Origin: a virus
DNA length: 51,603 nt
Virus record (IMG/VR): IMGVR_UViG_3300030019_000047
Location: 1-51,603 of that record
Strand: one strand, 5' to 3'
Numbering within the stretch: the stretch's first letter is position 1; each line of letters opens with the position of its first letter. Of the stretch, positions 32,661 to 38,584 are shown in pieces. Made by a program: the position numbers and the translations under genes. The notes beneath the pieces are model-generated. The model was given only the letters and a program-made list of their open reading frames with translations. It searched no databases and was not told the origin of the DNA.

Positions 32661-32885
32661 TTAATCCAGCTCCCGGTCAGGGTCCCATTTAGCGCGGCGC
32701 ACTGTCAGCAGGTCGAGTTTCACACCCAACAATTTGGCGCAGCGACCGTGCTTCTCTTTGCTGAATCGGGTCCCTGAACAGTTAATCCAATACTTAGGCG
32801 TTTCTCGGAGCCACGCTTTAATCCGGATGGTGCTGTTATCAGTTCGAACTACCAAAATTCCCATGTGAGTGGGCTGTTTAGCCAT
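32661..32885 (-). CDS. Small paralogous protein, MAKQPTH type, copy 1
   Basis: 74 residues, with a TAGGGAGATT ribosome site. Begins MAKQPTHMGILVVRTDNST, matching the start of the protein at 32896-33105 (MAKQPTHTGELIVTNRHGT). It has a tryptophan and an SKEKHGRCAKLLGVKLDLLTV ending, so both share a KxGxC..x..(K/R)LDL.T pattern. Related short proteins with an LDL end are common in phages. The two genes lie in tandem and probably arose by duplication. Confidence 0.72.
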   Translation of the reverse strand: MAKQPTHMGILVVRTDNSTIRIKAWLRETPKYWINCSGTRFSKEKHGRCAKLLGVKLDLLTVRRAKWDPDRELD

Positions 32886-32895
32886 TTTAATCTCC

Positions 32896-33105
32896 CTACG
32901 CTTGGTATCGTTTAATGGTGTTTAGGTCAAGCCGGGCGGCATTAGTGTATGAGCAATGCCCAATGGCCTTGTTATAGCAAACGCCTTGCGCGGTCTCCCA
33001 ATGGTCAACAAACTCATAAAGATGGACCTGTATACGACCAATATCGGTCCCGTGCCTATTTGTCACGATAAGCTCACCTGTGTGAGTGGGTTGTTTAGCC
33101 ATCAT
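32896..33105 (-). CDS. Small paralogous protein, MAKQPTH type, copy 2
   Basis: 69 residues; the ATG is in the ATGATGG overlap with the upstream stop, and an AGGAGT site precedes it. Starts MMAKQPTHTGELIVTNRHGT, then a beta-like QVHLYEFVDHWETAQGVCYNKAIGHCSYTNAARLDLNTI. Paralogue of the gene immediately downstream. Function unknown. Confidence 0.72.
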   Translation of the reverse strand: MMAKQPTHTGELIVTNRHGTDIGRIQVHLYEFVDHWETAQGVCYNKAIGHCSYTNAARLDLNTIKRYQA

Positions 33106-33545
33106 TTACTCCTGATGATATCGAATATAGCTACTAAATTTGAAGTGTACGACCCGAAATTCGATATATACTCGGACCTGCTTTCCGGGCCGCTATCATA
33201 CAGAAAATCATCACTAAGGGGAGTGAATTCACCTGCAGTCCGATGCTGTTCTGACCGGAAGAATCCTAGTGTGTGCCTAAACTCCTCCAGCGTGTACTCA
33301 TTTACTTCTTCATACATCCACGTGCTGGCGAATACGCGAATGACATCACCGGCCTTAGGCTTGTCCACACCATCCACGGCAATATTCAGCGCCGAAATCA
33401 TCTTGCGGGCTTCTGGAACGGATAGCTGGATGACTTCATTAAAGTCGGTGCTGATTGAGATGTTGCCGTGGTGGTTGTTAGTACCAAAAACAACATCGTC
33501 GCCACCGTACACATCTTTAAGCAACACAAAGTTATGCTTAGCCAT
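33102..33545 (-). CDS. Unknown protein
   Basis: 147 residues; GAGGTT site. No family recognised. The N-terminus is beta-rich (MAKHNFVLLKDVYGGDDVVF), the middle contains PEARKMISALNIAVDGVD and AGDVIRVFASTWMYEEVNEYTLEEF, and the C-terminus is mixed. Overlaps the start of the MAKQPTH protein by 4 bases. Confidence 0.7.
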   Translation of the reverse strand: MAKHNFVLLKDVYGGDDVVFGTNNHHGNISISTDFNEVIQLSVPEARKMISALNIAVDGVDKPKAGDVIRVFASTWMYEEVNEYTLEEFRHTLGFFRSEQHRTAGEFTPLSDDFLYDSGPESRSEYISNFGSYTSNLVAIFDIIRSK

Positions 33546-33574
33546 TATAACCTCATTTGGGGCCTAAGCCTCCG

Positions 33575-34147
33575 TTATTTAACCCTGAAAATGCGTGAAC
33601 CGAACAGCTCGCCTCCCGGCGTGAACGGCGTAAAGAATGATAAAACGGCCTTGCCTGTGGCATCAAAGTCAGTTACCTCTGATGTTTCATATTTGCACCA
33701 GTATTTGATGATGTCGTGCTCCGCCCAATGCTTGGGGAAGCGATCCAGAACGGCATTAAACGCCAATGCTTCAGAATGCGCGGCTTCTAAACCGCAACTA
33801 TCAATTACGCGTTGCAACACCTCAAGCGCCATTTTCAGGTTGGTTTCAAGCCACTCATCGCCTTGCCAAGTGTCCATGTTAGACTCTACATACGTTTCGA
33901 TAGCGTGGTGCATATCGCGGAAGCCGTGCTTACGCACAGCATCATGGAAGCCGGGGTGCATGACGCAACTTTCATTGAGGTAAGCATTTTTGATGCTATC
34001 AATAATCAGAACAGCCAGCGCATCCGCATTGCGCCATTTGCCTTCTTTGCGGAAATTTTTATCGGTGATGAAGTGCGTAAGCGCGGCCACTGGGTATTTT
34101 GCGATGTGGGCTGCTTTGGTCAATGCGGCGATTGCTGACTTGCTCAT
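33575..34147 (-). CDS. Unknown protein
   Basis: 190 residues from the ATG at 34147 (GAGGAAA site). A longer reading upstream passes through the promoter and hairpin at 34182-34210 and is rejected. The protein is helical, with a histidine-rich middle (MHPGFHDAVRKHGFRDMHHAIETY). The C-terminus FFTPFTPGGELFGSRIFRV is unusual. No family recognised, though the His-rich region could bind metal. Confidence 0.72.
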   Translation of the reverse strand: MSKSAIAALTKAAHIAKYPVAALTHFITDKNFRKEGKWRNADALAVLIIDSIKNAYLNESCVMHPGFHDAVRKHGFRDMHHAIETYVESNMDTWQGDEWLETNLKMALEVLQRVIDSCGLEAAHSEALAFNAVLDRFPKHWAEHDIIKYWCKYETSEVTDFDATGKAVLSFFTPFTPGGELFGSRIFRVK

Positions 34148-34181
34148 TTGTGTTTCCTCGTGCGGTAAACTTGATAAAAAT

Positions 34182-34210
34182 ATTATACCACGGGCCGAAG
34201 CCCGTGTCAA
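34182..34210 (-). promoter_or_regulatory. Promoter with perfect stem in spacer
   Basis: TTGACA (34210-34205), 17-bp spacer and TATAAT (34187-34182), with GTGG before the -10. The spacer region contains the 7-bp stem CACGGGC-TTCG-GCCCGTG, running to the extended -10. Confidence 0.88.
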
Positions 34211-34220
34211 GCATTGCACT

Positions 34221-34646
34221 TTAAAGAGCGACGATAACAGCGCCGGGAGTTTTAGCGGCCAGCTTTTCGGCCAAGTCTTTACGCCCGCAGTACCCCAGTA
34301 ATAACCAATCATCGCCCCAATCGCCAAGGCCCATTTCGTTAACGTAAGCGAGTCTCGCAGCAATTTGCTGGCGAACAAACTCATCTTTGTCTGTTGACGC
34401 TGCGCGGAGGTATAATTCTTTTAGCTCTTCTGTTCTGAAAGGCGTGTTAGGGTCGCGACGCACACAATCGGCATAGTGCGTGTGGTTACGTCCTTCCGTT
34501 TCTTCAGCAATCTTGCTTGTTGCCGCAATGCGCATTTCAGCAAGGTTAAGGCGGGTGAAAACAACGTGAGTGTAAACGCGGGCGGTAGTACGGGTGTGCT
34601 CAACGCCATTCGGGTCTTTTGCGGTGTAAGTGGTTTTAGCTGACAT
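34221..34646 (-). CDS. Unknown protein
   Basis: 141 residues; leader CAAGGAATTACAAAATG. N-terminus beta-like (TTYTAKDPNGVEHTRTTARVYTHV), then helical (LNLAEMRIAATSKIAEET). C-terminus GDDWLLLGYCGRKDLAEKLAAKT. No family recognised. The identical AAGGAATTACAAAATG leader also precedes the gene at 35672-35854, suggesting duplicated expression cassettes. Confidence 0.7.
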   Translation of the reverse strand: MSAKTTYTAKDPNGVEHTRTTARVYTHVVFTRLNLAEMRIAATSKIAEETEGRNHTHYADCVRRDPNTPFRTEELKELYLRAASTDKDEFVRQQIAARLAYVNEMGLGDWGDDWLLLGYCGRKDLAEKLAAKTPGAVIVAL

Positions 34647-34696
34647 TTTGTAATTCCTTGTGTTGTGGTGAGGGGCGACTGCCTCTCGATAAAACT

Positions 34697-34725
34697 ATTA
34701 TACCACGACCCGACATCCATGTCAA
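34697..34725 (-). promoter_or_regulatory. Promoter for the 34646 gene
   Basis: TTGACA (34725-34720), 17-bp spacer and TATAAT (34702-34697), with CGTGG before the -10. The spacer begins with a short ACAT-GG-ATGT dyad. Confidence 0.85.
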
Positions 34726-34756
34726 GTATTACACACATAGAAATTGTAATAAAATG

Positions 34757-35647
34757 TTACTTGCCTGTCACACCAACGCCGGGGATATCGCCTGCCGCAA
34801 TCGCGGCGTAGATCAAGTCTGCCGAATGGCCGTTACTTGCTGATGAGCGACACAGTTCTGCAATAGCATCTTTCGCTTTTTCCTCGGTGCTACGAAGCGC
34901 ACGAAAACTTGAGGGGGTGGGGTTAGCCAATATAAAATCACTGTGGCTACCGCAAGTCGGGTGAAGCCACACACCGCTGTGGTGGTGAATTACTTCGACT
35001 TCCATCCATGCACCGGCACCGACCTGTACCTCGCACACGAAGCCAGCGGGGGGAAGCCCTTCGATTGGCTGGCGGATTGCCTCAGCGGGTTTGGGGACGA
35101 TCCGGCGAGCCGCCTTTGTGTAATTGCCATGGCCATACATACCGTCCCACTTTTGGACAACTTTGCTCCATGAGAGGTTGAGGTATTTTTTGCCCACCGG
35201 GTCTAGCCAGTAGCAGAATGACTTATCGGTCCAGATGCATTCAGTAGCCCAGTCAGGAGCAACTGCAAAATCGTCGGCGCTGCCACTAATGATTTCAAAC
35301 ACCACCTCAACTGGCTCTTCAACGTCTGGGCGCTCGACCGTCCAATACTTTTTACTGCAATGGAAATCATCGCCATTTCGTTTAACGCCCGTAAAAGCGT
35401 CCTGAGTTTCTACGAGCGAGTCAGCTACGAATGGTGGTTTGCCAAGGTTGTTTTTCTTAGGCGCAATAATGATCGCATCTTCAGGCAAGACGTCAATCGT
35501 CCACAGGCCAGCGTCGCAATCAAAGCTATCCCCGCTAGCTTCCTCCCCCCTCCATCCAGTCGGAGTAATTTCAACCGACCGGGCTGCAAACGTCTTGCAG
35601 GGGCTGGCCGACCAGTGGTTTGTCTTTGGTGTAAAAATTGCTTTCAT
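34757..35647 (-). CDS. Unknown phage protein
   Basis: 296 residues; GGAGA site before the ATG. The sequence has two similar N-terminal segments, TGWRGEEASGDSFDCDAGLWTI and KRNGDDFHCSKKYWTVERP, so an internal repeat is possible. The C-terminal RSTEEKAKDAIAELCRS resembles the end of several enterobacterial phage early proteins (LRSxEEKARE.AI). Function unknown. It is the largest gene of this part of the accessory block. Confidence 0.7.
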   Translation of the reverse strand: MKAIFTPKTNHWSASPCKTFAARSVEITPTGWRGEEASGDSFDCDAGLWTIDVLPEDAIIIAPKKNNLGKPPFVADSLVETQDAFTGVKRNGDDFHCSKKYWTVERPDVEEPVEVVFEIISGSADDFAVAPDWATECIWTDKSFCYWLDPVGKKYLNLSWSKVVQKWDGMYGHGNYTKAARRIVPKPAEAIRQPIEGLPPAGFVCEVQVGAGAWMEVEVIHHHSGVWLHPTCGSHSDFILANPTPSSFRALRSTEEKAKDAIAELCRSSASNGHSADLIYAAIAAGDIPGVGVTGK

Positions 35648-35671
35648 ATGATGTCTCCGGGCCGGGAACGA

Positions 35672-35854
35672 CTATAGTGAAATAAGTTTCAAGTAGCGCT
35701 GGCAATTAGATAACTGTACGGGAGTGCAGCCGTTTGAATTTTTAATACTACGAACCGCACCTATGTCGCTACGGTAGTTTTTCACCACCCGAATACGACC
35801 CGCATAAACAACGTTTCCTGACTTGCGAATCGTAACTTTAGTTAATTTTGACAT
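35672..35854 (-). CDS. Small basic protein
   Basis: 60 residues. Basic N-terminus MSKLTKVTIRKSGNVVYAGRIRVVKNY, then NGCTPVQLSNCQRYLKL with two cysteines. The AAGGAATTACAAAATG leader is the same as for the 34221 gene, and the gene lies below promoter 35890. No family recognised. Confidence 0.65.
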   Translation of the reverse strand: MSKLTKVTIRKSGNVVYAGRIRVVKNYRSDIGAVRSIKNSNGCTPVQLSNCQRYLKLISL

Positions 35855-35889
35855 TTTGTAATTCCTTGTGTGATAAACCCAATAAAACT

Positions 35890-35918
35890 ATTGTATCACA
35901 ACTCGACGTCCCTGTCAA
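35890..35918 (-). promoter_or_regulatory. Promoter for the 35854 gene
   Basis: TTGACA (35918-35913), 17-bp spacer and TACAAT (35895-35890), with TTGTGA before the -10. It lies between the endolysin stop and the small basic gene. Confidence 0.78.
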
Positions 35919-35929
35919 GTGTTGCACAA

Positions 35930-36427
35930 CTACGCCGCAGCGCGTCCAGTCGCCTCTGCTTGGTCCCATGTAGCGCCGTCAAACAATGCTAACCGGCCCG
36001 CAGCACGACGCACTAGGCCGGGGAGAACTACACCGTTTTGCTTATTAAACTGAAGCAACTTAACACGTAGTGCAGGCACATCACCATCGCGAGCAGCGTC
36101 GTCAAAGTCACCTAAAACGCTATCCTTAGCGACCACTTGCTTCCCTACATTAAAGCATAAGTCGCAAATGGCATCAAACTGCGCCTGATTGAGGTTTTTA
36201 CTGACATTAGCATCTGCGAACGCCACCGCTTTAGCCATATCGGCGTTGAGCAGAGTATAAGCCTCATCCAGACGAATATTTACTTTCGGAGGAGTGGTGC
36301 CGGTGTGACCAAAGCCCCAAGTATAAAGACCCTTTGCGCGTTCATCCGCAGTAGCAAAATAAGGTGCGCTGCGAAAGGTTTCAAAAGCCGCTGTAAATTT
36401 CAAACCGTTAGTACTGATGTTACGCAT
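35930..36427 (-). CDS. Endolysin, GH24 T4-type lysozyme
   Basis: 165 residues, with AGGAGAAGTAAATG. Catalytic glutamate is likely Glu16 in FETFRSAPY, followed by the active-site loop TWGFGHTGT at 36-44, which holds the catalytic threonine, and a helical C-terminal domain (LNQAQFDAICDLCFNVG; PGLVRRAAGRLALF). This is the phage-type muramidase that cleaves the glycan strand between MurNAc and GlcNAc. There is no N-terminal signal anchor, so a holin is needed to release it. It lies in the accessory block, far from the spanins at 41.4 kb. Confidence 0.93.
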   Translation of the reverse strand: MRNISTNGLKFTAAFETFRSAPYFATADERAKGLYTWGFGHTGTTPPKVNIRLDEAYTLLNADMAKAVAFADANVSKNLNQAQFDAICDLCFNVGKQVVAKDSVLGDFDDAARDGDVPALRVKLLQFNKQNGVVLPGLVRRAAGRLALFDGATWDQAEATGRAAA

Positions 36428-36817
36428 TTACTTCTCCTGATTAGGGCTGGTTAGCCCGGATAGACGCTCGGCGGTTAAGTTGGTAGTCAATTTAATAGAT
36501 AATGCCCTTGAAAACAAAGGTCGACGCCATATATCCATCTTTTCTTTATGTGACACATAGTCGCCTACCTCGGCCACGCTGTTGCCCACCAACAAATGAG
36601 GATTTACAGATGATAAATAGATAAGGCGGTCAGCCAGATTGACGTAGCTGTGGCCATGAGGAACCCTATCAAATACATCATGCAGCAGTGAAGTGTAGTT
36701 AGTAACGACTTCAGCCGGGTCATACTTCAGCGAAGTAAGGTCAATAACAGCTTCAGCCACTATTTTGGTCATCACTTCAACATTGAGTCGGTAAACAGCT
36801 CCGGTATCTTCTTTCAT
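36428..36817 (-). CDS. Tandem paralogue, copy 2 (upstream of endolysin)
   Basis: 129 residues from the ATG at 36817 with GGAGAGAGAAATG. The N-terminal 70 residues are related to the neighbouring protein at 36838-37116: DLTSLKYDPAEVVTNYTSLL, then HDVFDRVPHGHSYVNLADRL. The C-terminus differs and is basic. The 5' leader is identical for about 30 bases to that of copy 1, so the pair is a recent duplication. No family recognised. Confidence 0.75.
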   Translation of the reverse strand: MKEDTGAVYRLNVEVMTKIVAEAVIDLTSLKYDPAEVVTNYTSLLHDVFDRVPHGHSYVNLADRLIYLSSVNPHLLVGNSVAEVGDYVSHKEKMDIWRRPLFSRALSIKLTTNLTAERLSGLTSPNQEK

Positions 36818-37140
36818 TTCTCTCTCCAGTTCAATGACTACAGCACCAACAAAACCACTTGGTGAGGTTCGCACATGGTACACCCATCGGCTCTGACGTA
36901 GGGGGCTGCGGAGGCCAAACAGATAAGCTTCTCGGCCAAATTAACATAATCATGGCCGTTGGGGACTTCGTCGAACACGTCGTGTAACAATGAGGTATAG
37001 TTAGCAACAATTTTTGCTGGGTCGTATTTCAGTGAATTCAAGTCGCCGATAGCTTTATTAACTATCTCACCAACCAGCCCAGAATAAAATCGGTATGCTT
37101 GTTCTGCCTCTTTCATTTCTCTCTCCAGTTCAATGACTAC
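36811..37140. repeat. Direct repeat of a gene leader
   Basis: The sequence CTTTCATTTCTCTCTCCAGT followed by TCAATGACTA occurs at 36811-36840 and again at 37113-37142 (plus strand), about 300 bases apart. Each copy holds the ribosome site and start of one paralogous gene. Confidence 0.85.
36838..37116 (-). CDS. Tandem paralogue, copy 1
   Basis: 92 residues, with GGAGAGAGAAATG. Residues 20-68 read IGDLNSLKYDPAKIVANYTS, then LLHDVFDEVPNGHDYVNLAE, related to copy 2 downstream. It ends early, in ADGCTMCEPHQVVLLVL, and its stop lies in the duplicated leader, as if the C-terminal region was lost by the duplication. First gene of the leftward early block, below promoter 37149. Confidence 0.72.
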   Translation of the reverse strand: MKEAEQAYRFYSGLVGEIVNKAIGDLNSLKYDPAKIVANYTSLLHDVFDEVPNGHDYVNLAEKLICLASAAPYVRADGCTMCEPHQVVLLVL

Positions 37141-37148
37141 GAATCCCC

Positions 37149-37177
37149 ATTATAGCACATCCGACCATCGATGTCAA
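37149..37177 (-). promoter_or_regulatory. Leftward early promoter
   Basis: TTGACA (37177-37172), 17-bp spacer and TATAAT (37154-37149), with ATGTGC before the -10. Starts the whole leftward early block; the spacer has an ACATC...GATGT dyad. Confidence 0.88.
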
Positions 37178-37634
37178 TTACTCAATCACCGACACCAATT
37201 ATTAACGATCGAGGAATGAACCAATAGCACGCTAATCATCTAGGATAGGGATCGGCTGACCTAACACATAGATCTAACCACTACCGTCCGAACCAAAAAT
37301 ACCGTCCGACGCGGCTTCTCCTCTTTTTTATTTTTTTAGGTTAGGGGGGTTAGGAGAAATAGGGGGTAGACGACATCGAAAGAGAAGCAGCCACAGCGGG
37401 ACAAAGCCGGTGGCTCTGGCTCGTTCATCTTTCTTTCTGGACGACGCGGATAGATATACCCCTAACCTATCCTGATATATGCCGACAGCCCCACAGCCCG
37501 CGTCCTTCGGGGCTTGGTCTTCTGCGAATTATCTAACCCGTGGCTGCCCTCGAATACCCAGCCTAACCCGTTTTTGGTTCTCCGGTAAGTGTTCCCTTAA
37601 CCCGTCATCTAACCTTCGGCGCTCGATGGAAGTA
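37178..37634. other. Non-coding structured region B between divergent promoters
   Basis: About 450 bases without a gene. It repeats elements of region A: GAACCAAAAATACCGTCCGA at 37290-37309, a T-rich tract then TAGGTTAGGGG (37337-37347), GACAAAGCCGGTGGCTCTGG at 37400-37419, and CCCCTAACCTA (37459-37469), which pairs perfectly with 37337-37347. GAACCAAAAA (37290-37299) can pair with TTTTTGGTTC (37571-37580). Four (T/A)(C/T)CTAACC-type motifs follow at about 37531-37613. It may hold a replication origin, a regulatory RNA or a control site for both early promoters; the sequence alone does not decide. Confidence 0.65.
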
Positions 37635-37663
37635 TTGACAATGGTCTAACTGCGTGTTAAAAT
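37635..37663 (+). promoter_or_regulatory. Rightward early promoter
   Basis: TTGACA (37635-37640), 17-bp spacer and TAAAAT (37658-37663), with GTGT before the -10. First promoter of the rightward half. Confidence 0.82.
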
Positions 37664-37689
37664 GGTCTTTTTGCTCTAGAGGTTCGAAA

Positions 37690-37731
37690 ATGAACATTTA
37701 TCGTGGGCGGGGGGTGCGGTGTGGTAACTAA
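37690..37731 (+). CDS. Possible 13-codon leader peptide
   Basis: ATG at 37690 with a good AGAGG site 7 bases upstream, 13 codons (MNIYRGRGVRCGN), then TAA. It overlaps the start of the next gene in another frame and contains a run of six G. A leader controlling the next gene is one reading; a G-run frameshift joining it to that gene is another. Confidence 0.35.
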   Translation: MNIYRGRGVRCGN

Positions 37732-38092
37732 AGTGCAATTATTGCATGTCGGATGTCAGCCTATAAGGTACGTCATACGACGTCATCTGCGTGAAACACG
37801 TAGCATTTCGATGCGGTCCGATCTTACAGTGCGTATAGCAGTAGACGACCTGTTTAGGTCAGCGGGGTATGAAGGTGAGTCGGTCACACACGACGAGTTA
37901 TTTGGGGTGCTTCATATTAAAACCAAGTTGGACCCTTTGATGATGGTCTACACGGTACGTCAAAAGGAGGCAATTAGGGCGCTAAAAGCGTGCGGGTATC
38001 CGGAGGATGTAATATCTGCGGTGGCCAAGATAAAAGAAGGGTTAAGCCCGGCTGCAGTTCTTGGTGCAATGGGCAGATATCTATTGACATAA
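37721..38092 (+). CDS. Unknown early protein
   Basis: About 123 residues from a GTG at 37721; another GTG at 37703 is possible, and neither start is strong. The product is basic and helical, with RYVIRRHLRETRSISMRSDL near the N-terminus and VRQKEAIRALKACGYPEDVISAVAKIKEG, a helix-turn-helix-like segment, towards the C-terminus. If the six-G run were one base shorter, the gene would start at the well-placed ATG at 37690. No family recognised; as the first rightward early gene it may regulate transcription. The stop overlaps the -35 of the next promoter. Confidence 0.6.
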   Translation: MVTKVQLLHVGCQPIRYVIRRHLRETRSISMRSDLTVRIAVDDLFRSAGYEGESVTHDELFGVLHIKTKLDPLMMVYTVRQKEAIRALKACGYPEDVISAVAKIKEGLSPAAVLGAMGRYLLT

Positions 38093-38113
38093 AGTTTTTG
38101 TGTGTGGTATAAT
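38084..38113 (+). promoter_or_regulatory. Promoter for the primase-polymerase operon
   Basis: TTGACA (38084-38089), 18-bp spacer and TATAAT (38108-38113), with TGTGG before the -10. Confidence 0.85.
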
Positions 38114-38121
38114 AGATCTAC

Positions 38122-38191
38122 CTCGCGGTCTATCGTAATAGCGAGTTGTTCGCTCTCAGAGCTGTTCCAACCGGAACGTTCCTTCGGGAAC
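38122..38191 (+). promoter_or_regulatory. Structured 5' leader
   Basis: Between promoter and gene, CTCGC (38122-38126) can pair with GCGAG (38141-38145), while GCGA (38141-38144) can instead pair with TCGC (38150-38153), giving alternative folds. Two adjacent hairpins with the same stem follow: GTTCC-AACC-GGAAC (38164-38177) and GTTCC-TTCG-GGAAC (38178-38191). They end just before the GGAG site. Confidence 0.55.
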
Positions 38192-38203
38192 TTGGAGTTA
38201 TTA

Positions 38204-38584
38204 ATGTTTAGAACTAAAGACTTTACCTGCCCGAAATCCCCGCAATCAAGCAAAAATCCGAATGTTGAAGTAGCGCTGGCCCACGCACGGCTGTTCAAAG
38301 GGTTGCCATCAAGCCTATTTGTGAAGCTCCATGTCCTTAATAAATCGTTGTGCTATATCAGAGGCGAATGTGACGACCGCAGGGTACGAATCCGATATAT
38401 CATCGTAATGCTGGACTTCCCTAATGGCAATACGTACCCGTGCATCTCATACAGAGACGCTATCAACGAATGTATCGCGGCTGATGACGCTGGTAATCTT
38501 TACGCCAGCGAGACACAGGTAATGCTGGAACGGGCGGCGTCGGCATGGATTGCAGAGCACGGAGCTAACGATGCACATCCTTAA
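38204..38584 (+). CDS. Unknown protein upstream of primase
   Basis: 126 residues from the ATG at 38204 with GGAG 8 bases upstream; the longer open frame starts inside the promoter. Mixed alpha/beta, with SLCYIRGECDDRRVRIRYIIVMLDF and a helical acidic C-terminus (MLERAASAWIAEHGANDAHP). It overlaps the primase gene by 14 bases, so it is translated with it. No family recognised; a replication accessory role is inferred from position. Confidence 0.7.
   Translation: MFRTKDFTCPKSPQSSKNPNVEVALAHARLFKGLPSSLFVKLHVLNKSLCYIRGECDDRRVRIRYIIVMLDFPNGNTYPCISYRDAINECIAADDAGNLYASETQVMLERAASAWIAEHGANDAHP

Noticed and set aside
22560-37116. CRISPR array or integrase/att site in the accessory block
   Set aside because: No regularly spaced repeats, no recombinase motif and no tRNA-end sequence seen.
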